Assembly: GCA_033030425.1 (NCBI GenBank)
Contig: JAUFSD010000021.1
Location: 682,001-746,000 of the forward strand
DNA: 64,000 nucleotides
Reading direction: 5' to 3'
Source: Verpa conica
Taxonomy: Eukaryota > Ascomycota > Pezizomycetes > Pezizales > Morchellaceae
In this document: positions 47,360 to 58,766 of the stretch, in pieces
Numbering within the stretch: position 1 is the first letter of the stretch
How the letters are laid out: every line of letters starts with the position of its first letter
The notes under the pieces: model-generated
The model's database searches: none
Told to the model about the DNA's origin: nothing
The model's input: the letters and a program-made list of their open reading frames with translations, nothing else
Made by a program: the position numbers and the translations under genes

Positions 47360-50300
47360 CGGTGGTCCTTCACAGCTCTTGGGTTTCGACGATGGAAATT
47401 GCGTACTAGCTCTTGGACCGGTTCGTCCATAGCGTCTAGGACTTGATACGAGCAGTCGCCCATCGGATATTCCAGCCATTTCACCAAGTATTCCACTTCT
47501 CCAGCGTTGTTGCGACGGGATGCAATGATTTTTTCCACGTCGTAAACCGCCTCCCCATACTCATCTACTTCGTCAGGAGTTGGTGGTCTCTGCTGACGTT
47601 CAGGGATCTTGCTCAGGCGGTAGGGCTCGAGGAGCTCTACGTGGAAGACGTTATGTATCTTGACCTGAGGAGGCAAATCCAGCTGGCACGCGCAAGTTCC
47701 CACTAGCTTAGCAATTCTGAAAGGCCCTAGCTTTTTATGGTCCAGTTTCTTAGTACTTCGGCGACTTTTAATGTTGACAGCGTTGACTATGACGCGGTCT
47801 CCTATTTTAAAACTTGGAGGGTCCATGCGTTTCTGGTCAAAGTACTTTCCCATGTGTTCTCTGGTTTCCTTCAGACGGTTGCTAGCCTTGTCGTGGATGC
47901 CTCGGACATAGTGAGCGTATAGTTCACTAGCCGGATTTTTGACTTCCACTTGAGTTGGCCAGTTGGTTTGCGGGTGGTAACCATAGTTCGTGTAGAAAGG
48001 GGTTTGCTTCGTAGTTGTTGTAGCTGAGTTATCATATGCGTACTCAGCTAGGGGAAGCAATTCGACCCAATCATTCTGTTCGTAATTACAGAATGCACGA
48101 AGGTAGTGTTCTAGTACTTGGTTAACCCGTTCTGTTTGTCCGTCTGTTTGAGGGTGGAACGCCGTGCTCATCCGAGTTTTCATATCGAAGAGAGACATCA
48201 GCGATCCCCAGAAGCTAGAGGTAAACATAGCGTCTCTGTCGGAGACGATGCTGAGAGGTAAGCCATGATAGCGCCAAATTTGGCTCAGGAAAGTTTTGGC
48301 TAGGTCCTGAGCCGTAGCTTATTCTTTCAGAGGAATAAAGTGCGACATCTTTGTAAATCTGTCCACCATGACCCATATCTGTGTCATTCCTTCCGACAAC
48401 GGCAACTGCGTAATAAAGTCTATAGACACAGATTCCCATGGGCAGTGCGGTGTTTCGAGAGGCAACAATTTGCCGTATTTTCTGTGTTGGCTTGGTTTGT
48501 TGCGTTGGCAGTGGTCGCAGGACCAGACGTAATTGTCTACCCAGTGATCTAGGTTAGGCCAGTAGAAGTTTCGTGAGATTAGTTCTAGTGTTTTGTCCTG
48601 ACCAAAATGTCCTGCGATTTTAGAGCCGTGTTCTGCCTCTGCGATCTCGATTTTGAGGGCGTCGCTTGCTGGTATATAAAGTCTGTTTTGGAAGTATACC
48701 AGGTTGTCGTGCACTGAGAATTCCTTTGCTGCTCCTGACTCTTTCCTGTGAACCTTCTTCTTAATTCCTACCCATTTCGGGTCTCCCAGCCCCGCCTGCC
48801 GTACTTTTCCCAAAAACTCCTTGTTCCAGTTGACAATTTCCATGGCAGCAAGCGAGGCTGACGGTACCAATTCCACTTCTCCGGGTTCCAACTCGAGTTG
48901 TCCAGATTTGAAGAACATTTCCACGGGTTGTTTGTCAGTGGTGCCCCCCCCTTCCAGGCGGTACTCCGAACGCCTTGATAGTGCATCAGCCTTTCCGTTT
49001 TTGGTTCTGGGTCGATAAATGATTTTAAAATCGAACTCGGCAAGGTTTTCCGCCTATCGAGCCTGTCGCCTCGTGAGTTGCTTAGTGGTAGAGAAGTACT
49101 CTAGGTTACGGTGATCGGTGTAAACGACTACCATGTACCTAGCGCCTTCTAGGTATTGCCTCCACTGCTTGAATGCTACCACTATCGCTAACATTTCCTT
49201 GTCCCAAACGTCATAATTGACTTCCGCCGGGACTAGTTTTCGTGAATAGAAGGCGACAGGGTGTAACTTAGTGTCGATTTCTTGGGACAGGATAGCTCCA
49301 ATCGCAAAGTCGCTGGCGTCCGTTTCCACGTACGTCTGGTGATCAGGGTCAAAGTAAGCTAGAATAGGGGCTGAGGTGAAGAGGGTTTTGAGCTTGTCGA
49401 ACGCCTCTTGTGCCTCGTGTGACCACGTGAAGTTCTTAGAGTTATCTTGTCTGGTACAATCGGTTATAGGTTTACAGACCCCTGAGAAGTTATGGATAAA
49501 CCTTCTATAAAAGTTGGCAAACCCCATGAAAGCTTGCACATCTTTTACACTCTGTGGAGCTTGCCATTCCAGAATTGACGTGATTTTGTCGTTTGCCATG
49601 GAGACACCTTCAGGGCCTAGCAGATAGCCGAGGAACTCGATTTTCTGCTGGTTGAAAAAGGAGTTTTTAGGATTGGCGACCAGGTTGTTTTCTCGTAACT
49701 TTTGGAGAACAATTTTGACTAATCGAATGTGTTCCTCTGCTGTTTTGCTATAGATTAGAATATTGTCAAGATAGACTACTATACCTTGGTCCAAGTATTC
49801 TCTGAAAATGTCGTTCATCATGTTCTGGAATGTTGCTGGTGCGTTCACCATGCCAAACGGCATTACTAAGTACTCGTAATGTCTGTAGCAGGTCCTGAAA
49901 GCCGTTTTTTCTTCGTCCTCTTGTTTGATCCTAACAAGGTTGTACCCCTCCTTCAGGTCTATCTTTGAAAAAATGGTAGAGCCGGATACTCGATCTCTGA
50001 GCTCATCCATGAGGGGCAAGGGATACTTATTTTTGATAGTTATCCTATTAAGCCCTTGGTAGTCGACGCAAAGTCGCAAGTTACCGTCCTTTTTCTTGAC
50101 AAATAATATAGGCGCGCCGTAGGGCAACTTGCTGGGGCGGATCTTACCTAGCCGGATCATTTTTTCCAAGTACTCCTTCAACACACCCAATTCCAATACC
50201 GATAGATTGTACACTGGACCCCAAGTAGGCTTTGCAGTTGGATCCAGGTCTATGGCATGGTCATATGGGCGGTGAGGGGGCAACTCTTCGGCTTTTGACG

Positions 50301-50504
50301 AATAGAACACGTCGAGTAGCTCGTGGTATTCCTTAGGTATTAGGCCTTCCAGTTGTTCCCTTTCGGTTAACTCACGGCTGACTGCTCCGATTGATTGGGC
50401 TTCGAGATCTTCTGCCACACTCTCATCATAGACTACTACCGGCTTATTAGCGGTACAAGCATGGAGACAATTCTTACCATGGAACTCAAGTCTTCCGTTA
50501 GAAT
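47344..50504 (-). pseudogene. Gypsy pol: reverse transcriptase, RNase H, integrase, chromodomain
   Basis: One polyprotein frame broken by TAG at 49054-49056 (in the RNase H to integrase linker) and TAA at 48319-48321 (within integrase). RT: YGAPILFVKKKDG, DYQGLNRITIKN, FSKIDLKEGYN, MPFGMVNAPATFQ, and the catalytic box as YLDN rather than YLDD (the Asn codon is at 49762-49764). RNase H: YVETDASDFAIGAILSQ and VYTDHRNLEYF. Integrase: HHCC finger (AGHFGQDKT ... CDHCQRNK), first Asp in SIDFITQLP, second in SIVSDRDAMF, Glu in DGQTERVNQVLE. The C-terminus has a chromodomain (YDVEKIIASRRNN, VEYLVKWLEYP), marking a chromovirus that targets heterochromatin. Confidence 0.88.
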
Positions 50505-51120
50505 TGTTATTTTTTCGAGATTCTCAGTCTGTCTTTCCTTGATTGTATAACATTTTATCTCCATTTGCTACATTTCATTACGACGGCAGTATTGATTGTT
50601 TTCTCGATACATTTTTACATTTATTACATTTTTACATAACTACTAATGTTTATCGAAAGGTCGCATACCTTATTACTCACATGTATTGCGCCATTTGTTA
50701 TGAGTCATATTTTGTTGCGCTCATTTATGTTTACTCAACACACCATTTCGCTTACAAGCATTGTATTACTCATTTCTTTTGGTTACCTTTACTTTGTTAC
50801 GGTTTTCAGGGTCAAACGGCGTTCCCACCTCGGTTTTCACATAGTTATCTCGGTTGGAGGATAAAGGATGTTTCTGTATAAATAGCGGGCCGTTCTCCCT
50901 CTTTCTGGGACAGTAATTCTCTAGACATAGACACCAATCTACAACGCTATCTTGTTTGGTATTACATGCTCAGAATCCTCGCTTGCCTGTTCTTTATAGT
51001 AATAGTTTACTCTGTTGCTACCACCCATTCACTGGCTTTACGCTTCTTTCTGTGCATCGTACCTGTAGAGTTATACCATTAGGACTTGCGTCCTAAGCTG
51101 TTACTCCGCTATTCTTCACA
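50505..51120. repeat. Solo LTR-C, 616 bp, with 5-bp target duplication AGAAT
   Basis: TGTTATTTTTTCGAG start, ATTCTTCACA end, flanked by AGAAT on both sides (50500-50504, 51121-51125). The gypsy protease-RT reading resumes exactly after it, as comparison with copy 2 at 56.4 kb shows. The same LTR, also 616 bp, is at 61958-62573 in the opposite orientation. Confidence 0.9.
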
Positions 51121-52034
51121 AGAATGAAGCACTGGATTATGTTGTTGTATCCACCGGGCTGGTAGAATTGCATCAAAGTCTGCCGGAGTATCTGCAATTT
51201 CGAAAGAAATTTCGGATTGGTGCATGCCTTCTATCATTAGTATAGGTAATGTAAAGGCTTGTCCCGCGCCTGATGCTATTTTTCCATCAAATCCCATTAT
51301 TCGGGCGGGGACGTCTCTTTCCACCTTTGGGACATTATATAAAGAAACAAAACGCGAACTCAAAACCGGCCCTGTGGCTCTGGTATCCAACAATACTTTA
51401 CAGCGTTTTATACAATTAGCAAAACAAAATTCAAAGGTGGCAATAGGACGAGCTCTGTGTATGTCAAGAACGACAAATCATCAGTTCTCACTCGGTCACA
51501 AATTGTCACTCGACCCCCAGTCACCCTTGCCCGTTTCATATCAGTTTCATGTCTAGTCTCATTTATGTTTCATGTGTGGGATGACGTGGCTTGCCACGTC
51601 ATCAGGATCTTCTAGTTTCATATCACGTATCATGTTCTTGTTTCATGTAGTCTGATACGCTACGTGTGTCAGCCCCTTCTCTTTCATGTTTCGGCCATAC
51701 TATAAGTATCGAGCCATTTCCCCAGTTTTTAGTCTTAGCTCTCCATCCTTCAACTTGCATTCAATACCAAGTACCTACTCTAGTTCCAGTCTTTCCAGTC
51801 TTCTAGTCCATGTGCCCATAGTGTCCCAGTTCTTTAGACATCACCTGCTGTCCCCACTAGAGCAAGGACTTGTGTACTTTTACAGTGTACTGGCTCCGTC
51901 GCTTGTTTTTTCTTCGGGGTGGATTCCTCCTCCTCCGGTCTTTTTCTTTTAGAACTGTTTTTGAATTTTTCTCCCAGTGAAAGTGTTGCAATTTGGGGCA
52001 AATCTAGACCTGGGGAGTCTAGACGCTCTTCCAA
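51121..52034 (-). pseudogene. Gypsy protease region (copy 1), split by a solo LTR
   Basis: Retropepsin segment: the active-site box reads LDTRAT where copy 2 has LDTGAT, a G-to-A change that removes the catalytic-loop Gly. FEIADTPADFDAILPARWI follows. Interrupted at 51461/51885 by a solo LTR-B. The upstream part (PKKKQATEPVH) links to gag by a probable -1 frameshift. Confidence 0.8.
51462..51884. repeat. Solo LTR-B, 423 bp, with target duplication GTGTA
   Basis: TGTCAAGAACGAC start, GTGTACTTTTACA end, with GTGTA flanks at 51457-51461 and 51885-51889. The same LTR family lies at 59304-59728 in the opposite orientation. It contains TTTCATGT-rich repeats and a near-palindrome TGACGTGGCTTGCCACGTCA. 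Confidence 0.9.
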
Positions 52035-53926
52035 AAATCCTCCTCAGATGTGCCCGCGTTATCGAACACCATCTGGGTATCTCCTTCGTTGTCCATCTTA
52101 GCAGCAGCTGCAGCGGCTTTTGCCTTGGCCCGATGAGGTTGCTTGCGAGGTCTGGGGGGCTCTTCTGGGGATTCCTCCTCCTCCTCTCTCAGACATTTGG
52201 TAAAGGTGAAGGCTGAGACAGCGGCACTGGTGTTAATATCTGAAGCACAATAACCCCAGACATGCCCCTTCTTGCCAGATCGTCGGCAGGTATCTTCTTT
52301 TTCACGTCTGGTCATGACATCCCGTGGGACGCCTTTGGTTGCTTCCGTGAAATTGAAGTGCTTTCGAGGGTAAGTTATCTTTGCTGGAGGGACAGACTTA
52401 TCATCCTTTTTCTCCGTACTCGCTGGTTTTTCCTTCTTCTCCTCTCCCTTTACTTGCTTCGCCTTGAACCTAGAGTGGTGTTGCGCCGACTGTTCGCCTC
52501 GGGCCCCTGGGACTCGAGAGAGCAAACGCTCTATCTCCAGAGTCTCCTCGTGTCTTTTGCCCGCGGCTTCTAGGTTGGTGACAAAGTCGTCATCGTCCTC
52601 GGTAACGGGGAACATGGAGAATCTATCTCTGATTGCCGCCGGGAGGCCAGTGAGAAAGGCTATTCTCAAACTAGGGCCAGACATCCGGACTTTCATGTTC
52701 AGGAGTTGCATATGCATGATATAATCTGAGATGCTGCTCTTGTACTCCTATTTCCCCATTTTCTGTGCCGCTTCCATTGCCTCATTGGAACCTATGAATT
52801 TCTTAATGACTTCCTGACGGAAACGTTCCCACGTCAGATAGTCCGGCCCGTCTTCTCCAGTGGCTTTGTAGGTCATATAACCGACAAACCATTCTTTGGG
52901 AACTCCCTTCATGTAACTTCCTGCAAGTATAATTTTATTCTTGTCGGCAGGGAAGTTTTTTGCTCTCTGGATGAAGTAGTTCTCACAGTTGAGCAACCAA
53001 TGTCAGATGTTCTGATCCTTTTTGTTTTCGAAGTCCTCAGGTTTGCGGGCTTCGGAATTATAGGCTTCCGACTGGCTTACTGTTGAAAAAAGGGTTCCTT
53101 CCAGGAGGGGACGCCTGAACTTAAGGTTCTTCCTAGGTGGAGGGGATGGGCTTCTGTCTTTGTCACTGCTGGAATCGCTACTACCTGGATGGCCGGCTCC
53201 TACCATCCTAAGTCCTCATGGGGGCAGCATGTTGCCGCCTCCGCCCACGTCTGGTCTCGAGGGAATTGGTGGAAGTGCTTGTCGCCTTGCCTCCTGGTTA
53301 ATTAGGACTTCTTCCTGTCCTGCCGCCAATACTCCTTCGACAAAGTTCTCGATCTCGGGCATACTGCTCCTAGGTGTTTTATGCCTAACGCCGCTAGGTT
53401 CCCCGCGTCTGGATTGGGAGTATTGAGACAACCGGCTCCTTAACTCCTCTATTTCCTGGCGGTGGGCATTCCTTAGCTCTTCGGCCTCTACCCTTTGGCG
53501 GTTGAGTTCCGCTATCACTTCCTGGGTAACTGCCTTCTGGCGGTTGACTTCGGCTTCAGCATTGAGTAGCTGCTGTTGCACCTGGGCAGCATTTTGCTCG
53601 ATGGCCTGTTTCTCCATTTCTCTGGCATTATGTGCCACCAAGAAGACTTCCTCCAAACTGCTCTGTCTCTGCTGACCCTGTTGGAGGTCTCTTTGGGTGA
53701 GTTTCTCCCCTTGGTTAAGTCTGCTGTGGGTGCGTATCAGCTGATCCCACAGTATTCGTTGGTTTTCGCTCATGAAGTTTAAGTCTTCTTCATGAGTGGT
53801 GAGGAACTGGTTTAAGATTTCCAGGAGCTGTGTTTGTTGGGTGGATGGTCGCTGGGTTCTGCGCCTTCCACTCCCATCGGACACTGAGGGTCCTCCTGGG
53901 GCTGACAGCTGGTCGATTTCTCCCAT
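52019..53926 (-). pseudogene. Gypsy gag (copy 1)
   Basis: Capsid-nucleocapsid polyprotein. The first ATG gives MGEIDQLSAPGG; a glutamine-rich coiled coil follows (QQGQQRQSSLEEVFLVAHN), then the retrotransposon gag core (NYFIQRAKNFPADKNKIILA, YLTWERFRQEVIKKF) and a CCHC knuckle. Nonsense codons at 53216-53218 (TGA), 53003-53005 (TGA) and 52748-52750 (TAG) correspond to sense codons in copy 2, all explicable as C-to-T or G-to-A. The knuckle reads CRRSGKKGHVWGYC here: its second Cys is Ser, while copy 2 keeps all four ligands. Confidence 0.85.
52031..52038 (-). promoter_or_regulatory. Candidate -1 frameshift site at the gag/pol overlap
   Basis: Minus-strand ATTTTTGG at the end of gag, where gag (EEDFWK) and the pol frame (FLEERLDSPG) overlap. 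The pol frame is -1 relative to gag in both element copies (the second site is 56897-56904). Confidence 0.4.
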
Positions 53927-54008
53927 TACACTGTCCTCGTCTCCTTCCCGCAATTCTTCTACTCAGGTCTGGGTTTTTGCCCAGTCACCAAGTACACCGA
54001 ATGCGGTT

Positions 54009-54974
54009 GTAAAACTGGCCTATACAATTGTCCAGGCTACGTCCCGTCAAGCTTAGAGTTCAGTCCGAAGGTATAAGATACCAACTACCAAGGTCTCCTC
54101 AGTCAACGGTAGTAGTTGTTCCTTTAAATCGCACAAGAGAGTTACGAACTACGATATCGTCAAGACTCACTAGAGTTAGTTGAAAATAGAGCGGAAAGTT
54201 GTTCAGTTGAAGCTTCGAAAGTCACAAGCAAATTGTTTGTAATAGAGTTATAAAGTAGGTATTTCGATAGATTCAAATATATTGATAAGACTTGTTCTTC
54301 CCGTTGATGTTCTGGTAAAGAGACAAATCTGCCAACTATTTTATATACCGCGGTTTGGGCTTGCGGATTTCTTCTAAATCCTAATACAGATGCCTGGGAA
54401 CCTCCGAAGACCCTGAAAACCTGCCAAGCAATCACGCTATACAAATACAAATCTTACAACACAGTCAAAACGCCAATACAAATACATTCCCCCCATACTT
54501 ATACAAATCCCGACCAGTCCAAGCACTTTGTCCCGGCCCTATTGTCTATTCTAGTCAAGCCCAAAGGTGTACTAGAGTAATGCAATCATGTAAAGCTGTT
54601 AGTGAACCAATCAGTACTCTGCGGACGGGCCGATAAGTGTACTAACCACCGTATCTGTCCCGTCCTTGCATGTTCCCTTGTGGCAGAGAGTCACCAAAGC
54701 CCTTTGGTACTAATCAGCAAGCAGTACTGGGAAGCGGGGCCTTCCTTCATACCGTTAGTTTGTCAAGAAACATGCCCTGACTGGCTGAGGGCACAACTCC
54801 GTCAGTTCTTATCCGATTTCCTTGATTCTTTCACCAGTCAGCTCCAAAACATGCCCTCTCATATACCCTCCGGATTTGGTTCGGACGGACGAATTTTCCT
54901 GACGCTCCAGTGGTTATTCTTGGGGTCCAAAGCTTGTATTTTTACTATGCGTTTACAGCAACTCTGAGGGGTCC
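54009..54974 (+). repeat. LTR-A, 5' LTR of gypsy copy 1, truncated
   Basis: Begins TGTAAAACTGGCC at 54009, next to the gag leader. It is cut after CTGAGGGGTCC at 54974, where an inverted LTR-A begins. Confidence 0.85.
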
Positions 54975-56118
54975 TGTTGTAGGCACCTGATAAGAGGAGT
55001 ATTTCTGGGAACCATGAAGACCACTTGTTTGACTATCTAGGTAACTTGATCCCTCGTTTGTTTCTCAAACGTGACAGGGGTTTGGGGAGAAGCACGTGTG
55101 GATATAATTGCTGGCGGCTATCTCCTGCAGGGCGCCCCACTATGCCACCCACCGGGTGCTGGGGGGGCCCCTCAGAGTTGCTGTAAACGCATAGTAAAAA
55201 CACAAGCTTTTGTCCCCAAAAATAACCCCTGAAGCGTCAGGAAAGTTCGTCCGTCCGAACGAAATCCGGAGGGTATATGAGAGGGCATGATTTGGAGCTG
55301 ACTGGTGAAAGAATCAAGGAAATCGGATAAGAACTGACGGAGTTGTGCTCTCCGCCAGTCGGGGCATGTTTTTTGACAAACTAACGGTATGAAGGAAGGC
55401 CCCGCTTCCCAGTACTGCTTGCTGATTAGTACCAAAGGGCTTTGGTGACTCTCTGCCACAAGGGAACATGCAAGGACGGAACAGATACGGTGGTTAGTAC
55501 ACTTATCGGCCCGTCCGCAGAGTACTGATTGGTTCACTAACAGCTTTACATGATTGCATTACTCTAGTACACCTTTGGGCTTGACTAGAATAGACGATAG
55601 GGCCGGGACAAAGTGCTTGGACTGGTCGGGATTTGTATAAGTATGGGGGGAATGTATTTGTATTGGTGTTGTAAGATTTGTATTGTATGGCGTGATTGCT
55701 TGGCAGGTTTTCAGGGTCTTCGGGGGTTCCCAGGCGTTTGTACTAGGATTTAGAATAAATCCGCAAGCCCAAACCGCGGCATATAAAATAGTCGGCAGAT
55801 TTGTCTCTTTACCAGAACATCAACGGGAAGAACGAGTCTTATCAATATATTTGAATCTATCGAACTACTTTACTTTATAACTCTAATATCAATCTTTTAC
55901 TTGTGACTTTCGAAGCTTCAACTGAACAACTTTCCGCTTATTCTAACTGACTCTAGTGAGTCTTGACGATATCGTAGTTTGTAACTCTCTTGTGCGATTT
56001 AAAGGAACAACTACTACCGTTGACTGAGGAGACCTTGGTAGTTGGTATCTTATACCTTCGAACTGAACTCTAAGCTTAACGGAACGTAGCCTGAGCAATT
56101 GTATAGGCCAGTTTTACA
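54975..56118 (-). repeat. Complete LTR-A in inverted orientation (1,144 bp)
   Basis: Runs TGTTGTAGGCACC to CAGTTTTACA, opposite to its neighbours, so 54009-56118 forms a roughly 1-kb-arm palindrome-like structure. Directly at 56119 the sequence becomes the RT leader of gypsy copy 2. No matching 5-bp flanks, so a rearrangement junction is likely. Confidence 0.85.
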
Positions 56119-56900
56119 GATAGGTTGTACACTGGACCCCAAGTAGGCTTTGCAGTTGGATCCAGGTCTATGGCATGGTCGTATGGGCGGTGAGGGGGCA
56201 ACTCGTCGGCCTTTGATGGATAAAACATGTCAAGTAGTTGGTGGTATTCCTTAGGTATTAGGCCTACCAGCTGTTCCCTTTCGGTTAACTCACGGCTAAC
56301 TGCTCCGATTGATTGGGCTTCGGGATCCTCTGCCACACTCTCGTCATAGACTACTACAGGCTTATTAGCGGTACAAGCATGGAGACAATTCTTACCGCGG
56401 AACTCAAGTCTTCCATTAGAATGAAACACTGGGTTATGTTGCTTTATCCACCAGGCTGGTAAAATTGCATCGAAGTCTGCCGGGGTATCTGCAATCTCAA
56501 ACGATATTTCGGATTGGTGCATGCCTTCTATCATTAGTATATGTAATGTAAAGGCTTGTCCCACACCTGATGCCATTTTTCCGTCAAATCCCATTATTTG
56601 GGCGGGGACGTCTTTTTCCACCTTTGGGACATTATAAAAAGAAACAAAACGCAAACTCAAGACCGGGCCTGTGGCTCCGGTATCCAACAATACTTTACAG
56701 CGTTTTATACAATTAGCAAAACAAAAATCAAAGGTGGCAATAGGACGTGCTCCGTGTACTGGCTCTGTCGCTTGTTTTTTCTTCGGGGTGGATTTCTCCT
56801 CCGGTCTTTTTCTTTTAGAACTGTTTTTGGAATTTTCTCCCAGTGAAAGTGTTGCAATTTGGGGCAAATCTAGACCTGGGGAGTCTAGACGCCCTTCCAA
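56119..56900 (-). pseudogene. Protease and RT leader of gypsy copy 2
   Basis: Open frame with the intact retropepsin box LLDTGATGPVLSLRF, FEIADTPADFDAILPAWWI, NKPVVVYDESVAEDPEAQ and the RT leader HRPYDHAIDLDPTAKP. It then runs into LTR sequence. Copy 2 shows the uninterrupted target sites for the LTR-B and LTR-C insertions seen in copy 1. Confidence 0.85.
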
Positions 56901-58766
56901 AAATCCTCCTCAGATGTGCCCGCGTTATCAAACACCAACTGGGTATCTCCTTCGTTGTCCATCCTAGCAGCGGCTGCGGCGGCTTTTTCCTTGGCCCAAT
57001 GACGTTGCTTGCGTGGTCTGGGAGGCTCTTCTGGGGTTTCCTCTTCCTCTTCTCTCAGACGCTTGGTAAAGGTGAAGGCTGAAACCGCAGCACTGGTGTT
57101 AATATTTGAAGCACAATAGCCCCAGACATGCCCCTTCTTGCCACATCGTCGGCATGTATTTTCTTTTTTGCGCCTGGCCATGACATCTCGTGGGACGCCT
57201 TTAGTTGCCTCCGCGAAATTGAAGTGCTTTCAAGGGTAAGTATTTTTTGCTGGAGGGGCGGACTTATCGTCCTTCTATTCTGTGCTCGTCGGTTTTTCTT
57301 TCTTTTCCTCTACTTTTGCTTGCTTTGCTTTGAACCTAGAGTGGCGTTGCGCCGATTGTTTGCCTTGGGCACCTGGGACTCAAGAGAGCAAACGCTCTAT
57401 CTCCAGAGTCTCTTCATGTCTCTTGCCCGAGGCTTCTAGGTTGGTGACAAAACCGTCATCGTCTTCGGTAACGGGGAACATGGAGAATCTATCTCTAATT
57501 GCCGCTGGGAGGCCAGTGAGAAAGATTATCCTCAAACTTGGCCCAGACATCTGGGCTTTCATGTTCAAGTGTTGCATGTGCATGATATAATCAGAGATGC
57601 TGCTCTTATACTCCCACTTCCCTATTTTCTGCGCCGCTTCCATCGCTTCGTTGGAACCTAGGAATTTTTTGATAACTTCCTCACGGAAATGTTCCCACGT
57701 CAGGTAGTCTGGCCCATCTTCTCCAGTGGCTTTGTAGGTCATATAACCCATGAACCATTCTTTAGGAACTCCCTTCATGTAACTTCCTGCAAATATAATT
57801 TTATTTTTATCGGCAGGAAAGTTTTTTGCTCTCTGGATAAAGTAATTCTTACAGTTGAGCAATCAATGTCGGATGTTCTGATCCTTTTTATTCTCGAAGT
57901 CCTCAGGTTTGCGGGCTTTGGAATTATGGGCTTCCGACTGGCTTACTGTAGAGAAAGGAGTTCCTTCCCGGATGGGACGTCTGAACTTAAGATTTTTCCT
58001 AGGTGGAGGGGATGGGCTTCTGTCTTTGTCGCTGCTGGAATCGCTACTGCCTAGATGGCCGGCTCCTGCCATCCTTGGTACTTGTGGGGGCAGCATGTTG
58101 CCGCCTCTGCCCACGTCTAGTCTTGGGGGAATTGGTGGAGGTGCTTGTAGCCGTGCCTCCTGATTATTTAGGGCTTCTTCCTGTCCTGCCACCAATACCC
58201 CTTCAACAAAATTATTGACCTGGGGCATATTGCTCCTAGGTGTTTTCTGCCTAACGCCGCTAGGTTCCCTGCGCCTGGATTGAGAGTACTGAGACAGTCG
58301 GCTCCTTATTGCCTCTATTTCCTGGTGGTGGGCCTTCCTTAGCTCTTCAGCCTCCACCCTTTGGTGGTTGAGTTCCGCTATTACTTCCTGGGTGACTGCT
58401 TTCTGGCGGTTGACTTCTGCTTCGGCGATGAGTAGCTGCTGTTGCACCTGGGCAGTATTTTGCTCAATGGCCTGTTTTTCCAACTCTCTGGCATTATGTG
58501 CTACCAAGAAGACTTCCTCCAAACTGCTCTGTCTCTGCTGGGCCTGTTGGAGATCCCTTAGGGTAATTTTCTCTCCTTGGTTGAGTCTGCTATGGGTGCG
58601 TATCAGCTGATCCCATAGTGTTTGTTGGTTTTCGCTCATGAAGTTTAGGTCTTCTTCATGAGTGGTAAGGAACTGGTTTAAGATCTCCAGGAACTGTGTT
58701 TGCTGGGTAGTCGGTTGCTGGGTTCTGCGCCGTCCACTTCCATCGGACACTGAGGGTCCTCCTGGG
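56885..58766 (-). pseudogene. Gag of gypsy copy 2
   Basis: Same architecture as copy 1 gag: starts inside GGPSVSDGSGRRRTQQ, Gln-rich coiled coil, gag core, then a CCHC knuckle with all ligands (CRRCGKKGHVWGYC). Stops at 57863-57865 (TGA where copy 1 has Trp) and 57380-57382 (TGA where copy 1 has Arg); further decay lies around 57240-57300. Different nonsense positions in the two copies show independent mutation. Confidence 0.85.

Larger units (their letters stand above)
47344..54974 (-). mobile_element. Ty3/gypsy chromovirus, copy 1 (defective)
   Basis: Gag-protease-RT-RNase H-integrase-chromodomain order on the minus strand, bounded by LTR-A at left (37412-47359, itself split) and LTR-A at right (54009-54974, truncated). 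Its interior is interrupted by two foreign solo LTRs at 50505-51120 and 51462-51884. Several stops and active-site changes make it non-autonomous. Confidence 0.9.
56119..58766 (-). mobile_element. Gypsy chromovirus copy 2, RT-integrase deleted
   Basis: Holds gag and protease and only the start of RT (ending KPTWGPVYNLSV). Everything from RT to the chromodomain is replaced by the inverted LTR-A. At the right the first residues of gag (MGEIDQLSA region) are replaced by the LTR-A at 58767. Non-autonomous. Confidence 0.85.

Noticed and set aside
50543..50881. 112-codon frame (and its copy at 62197-62535)
   Set aside because: Lies entirely within solo LTR-C copies; AT-rich composition artefact.
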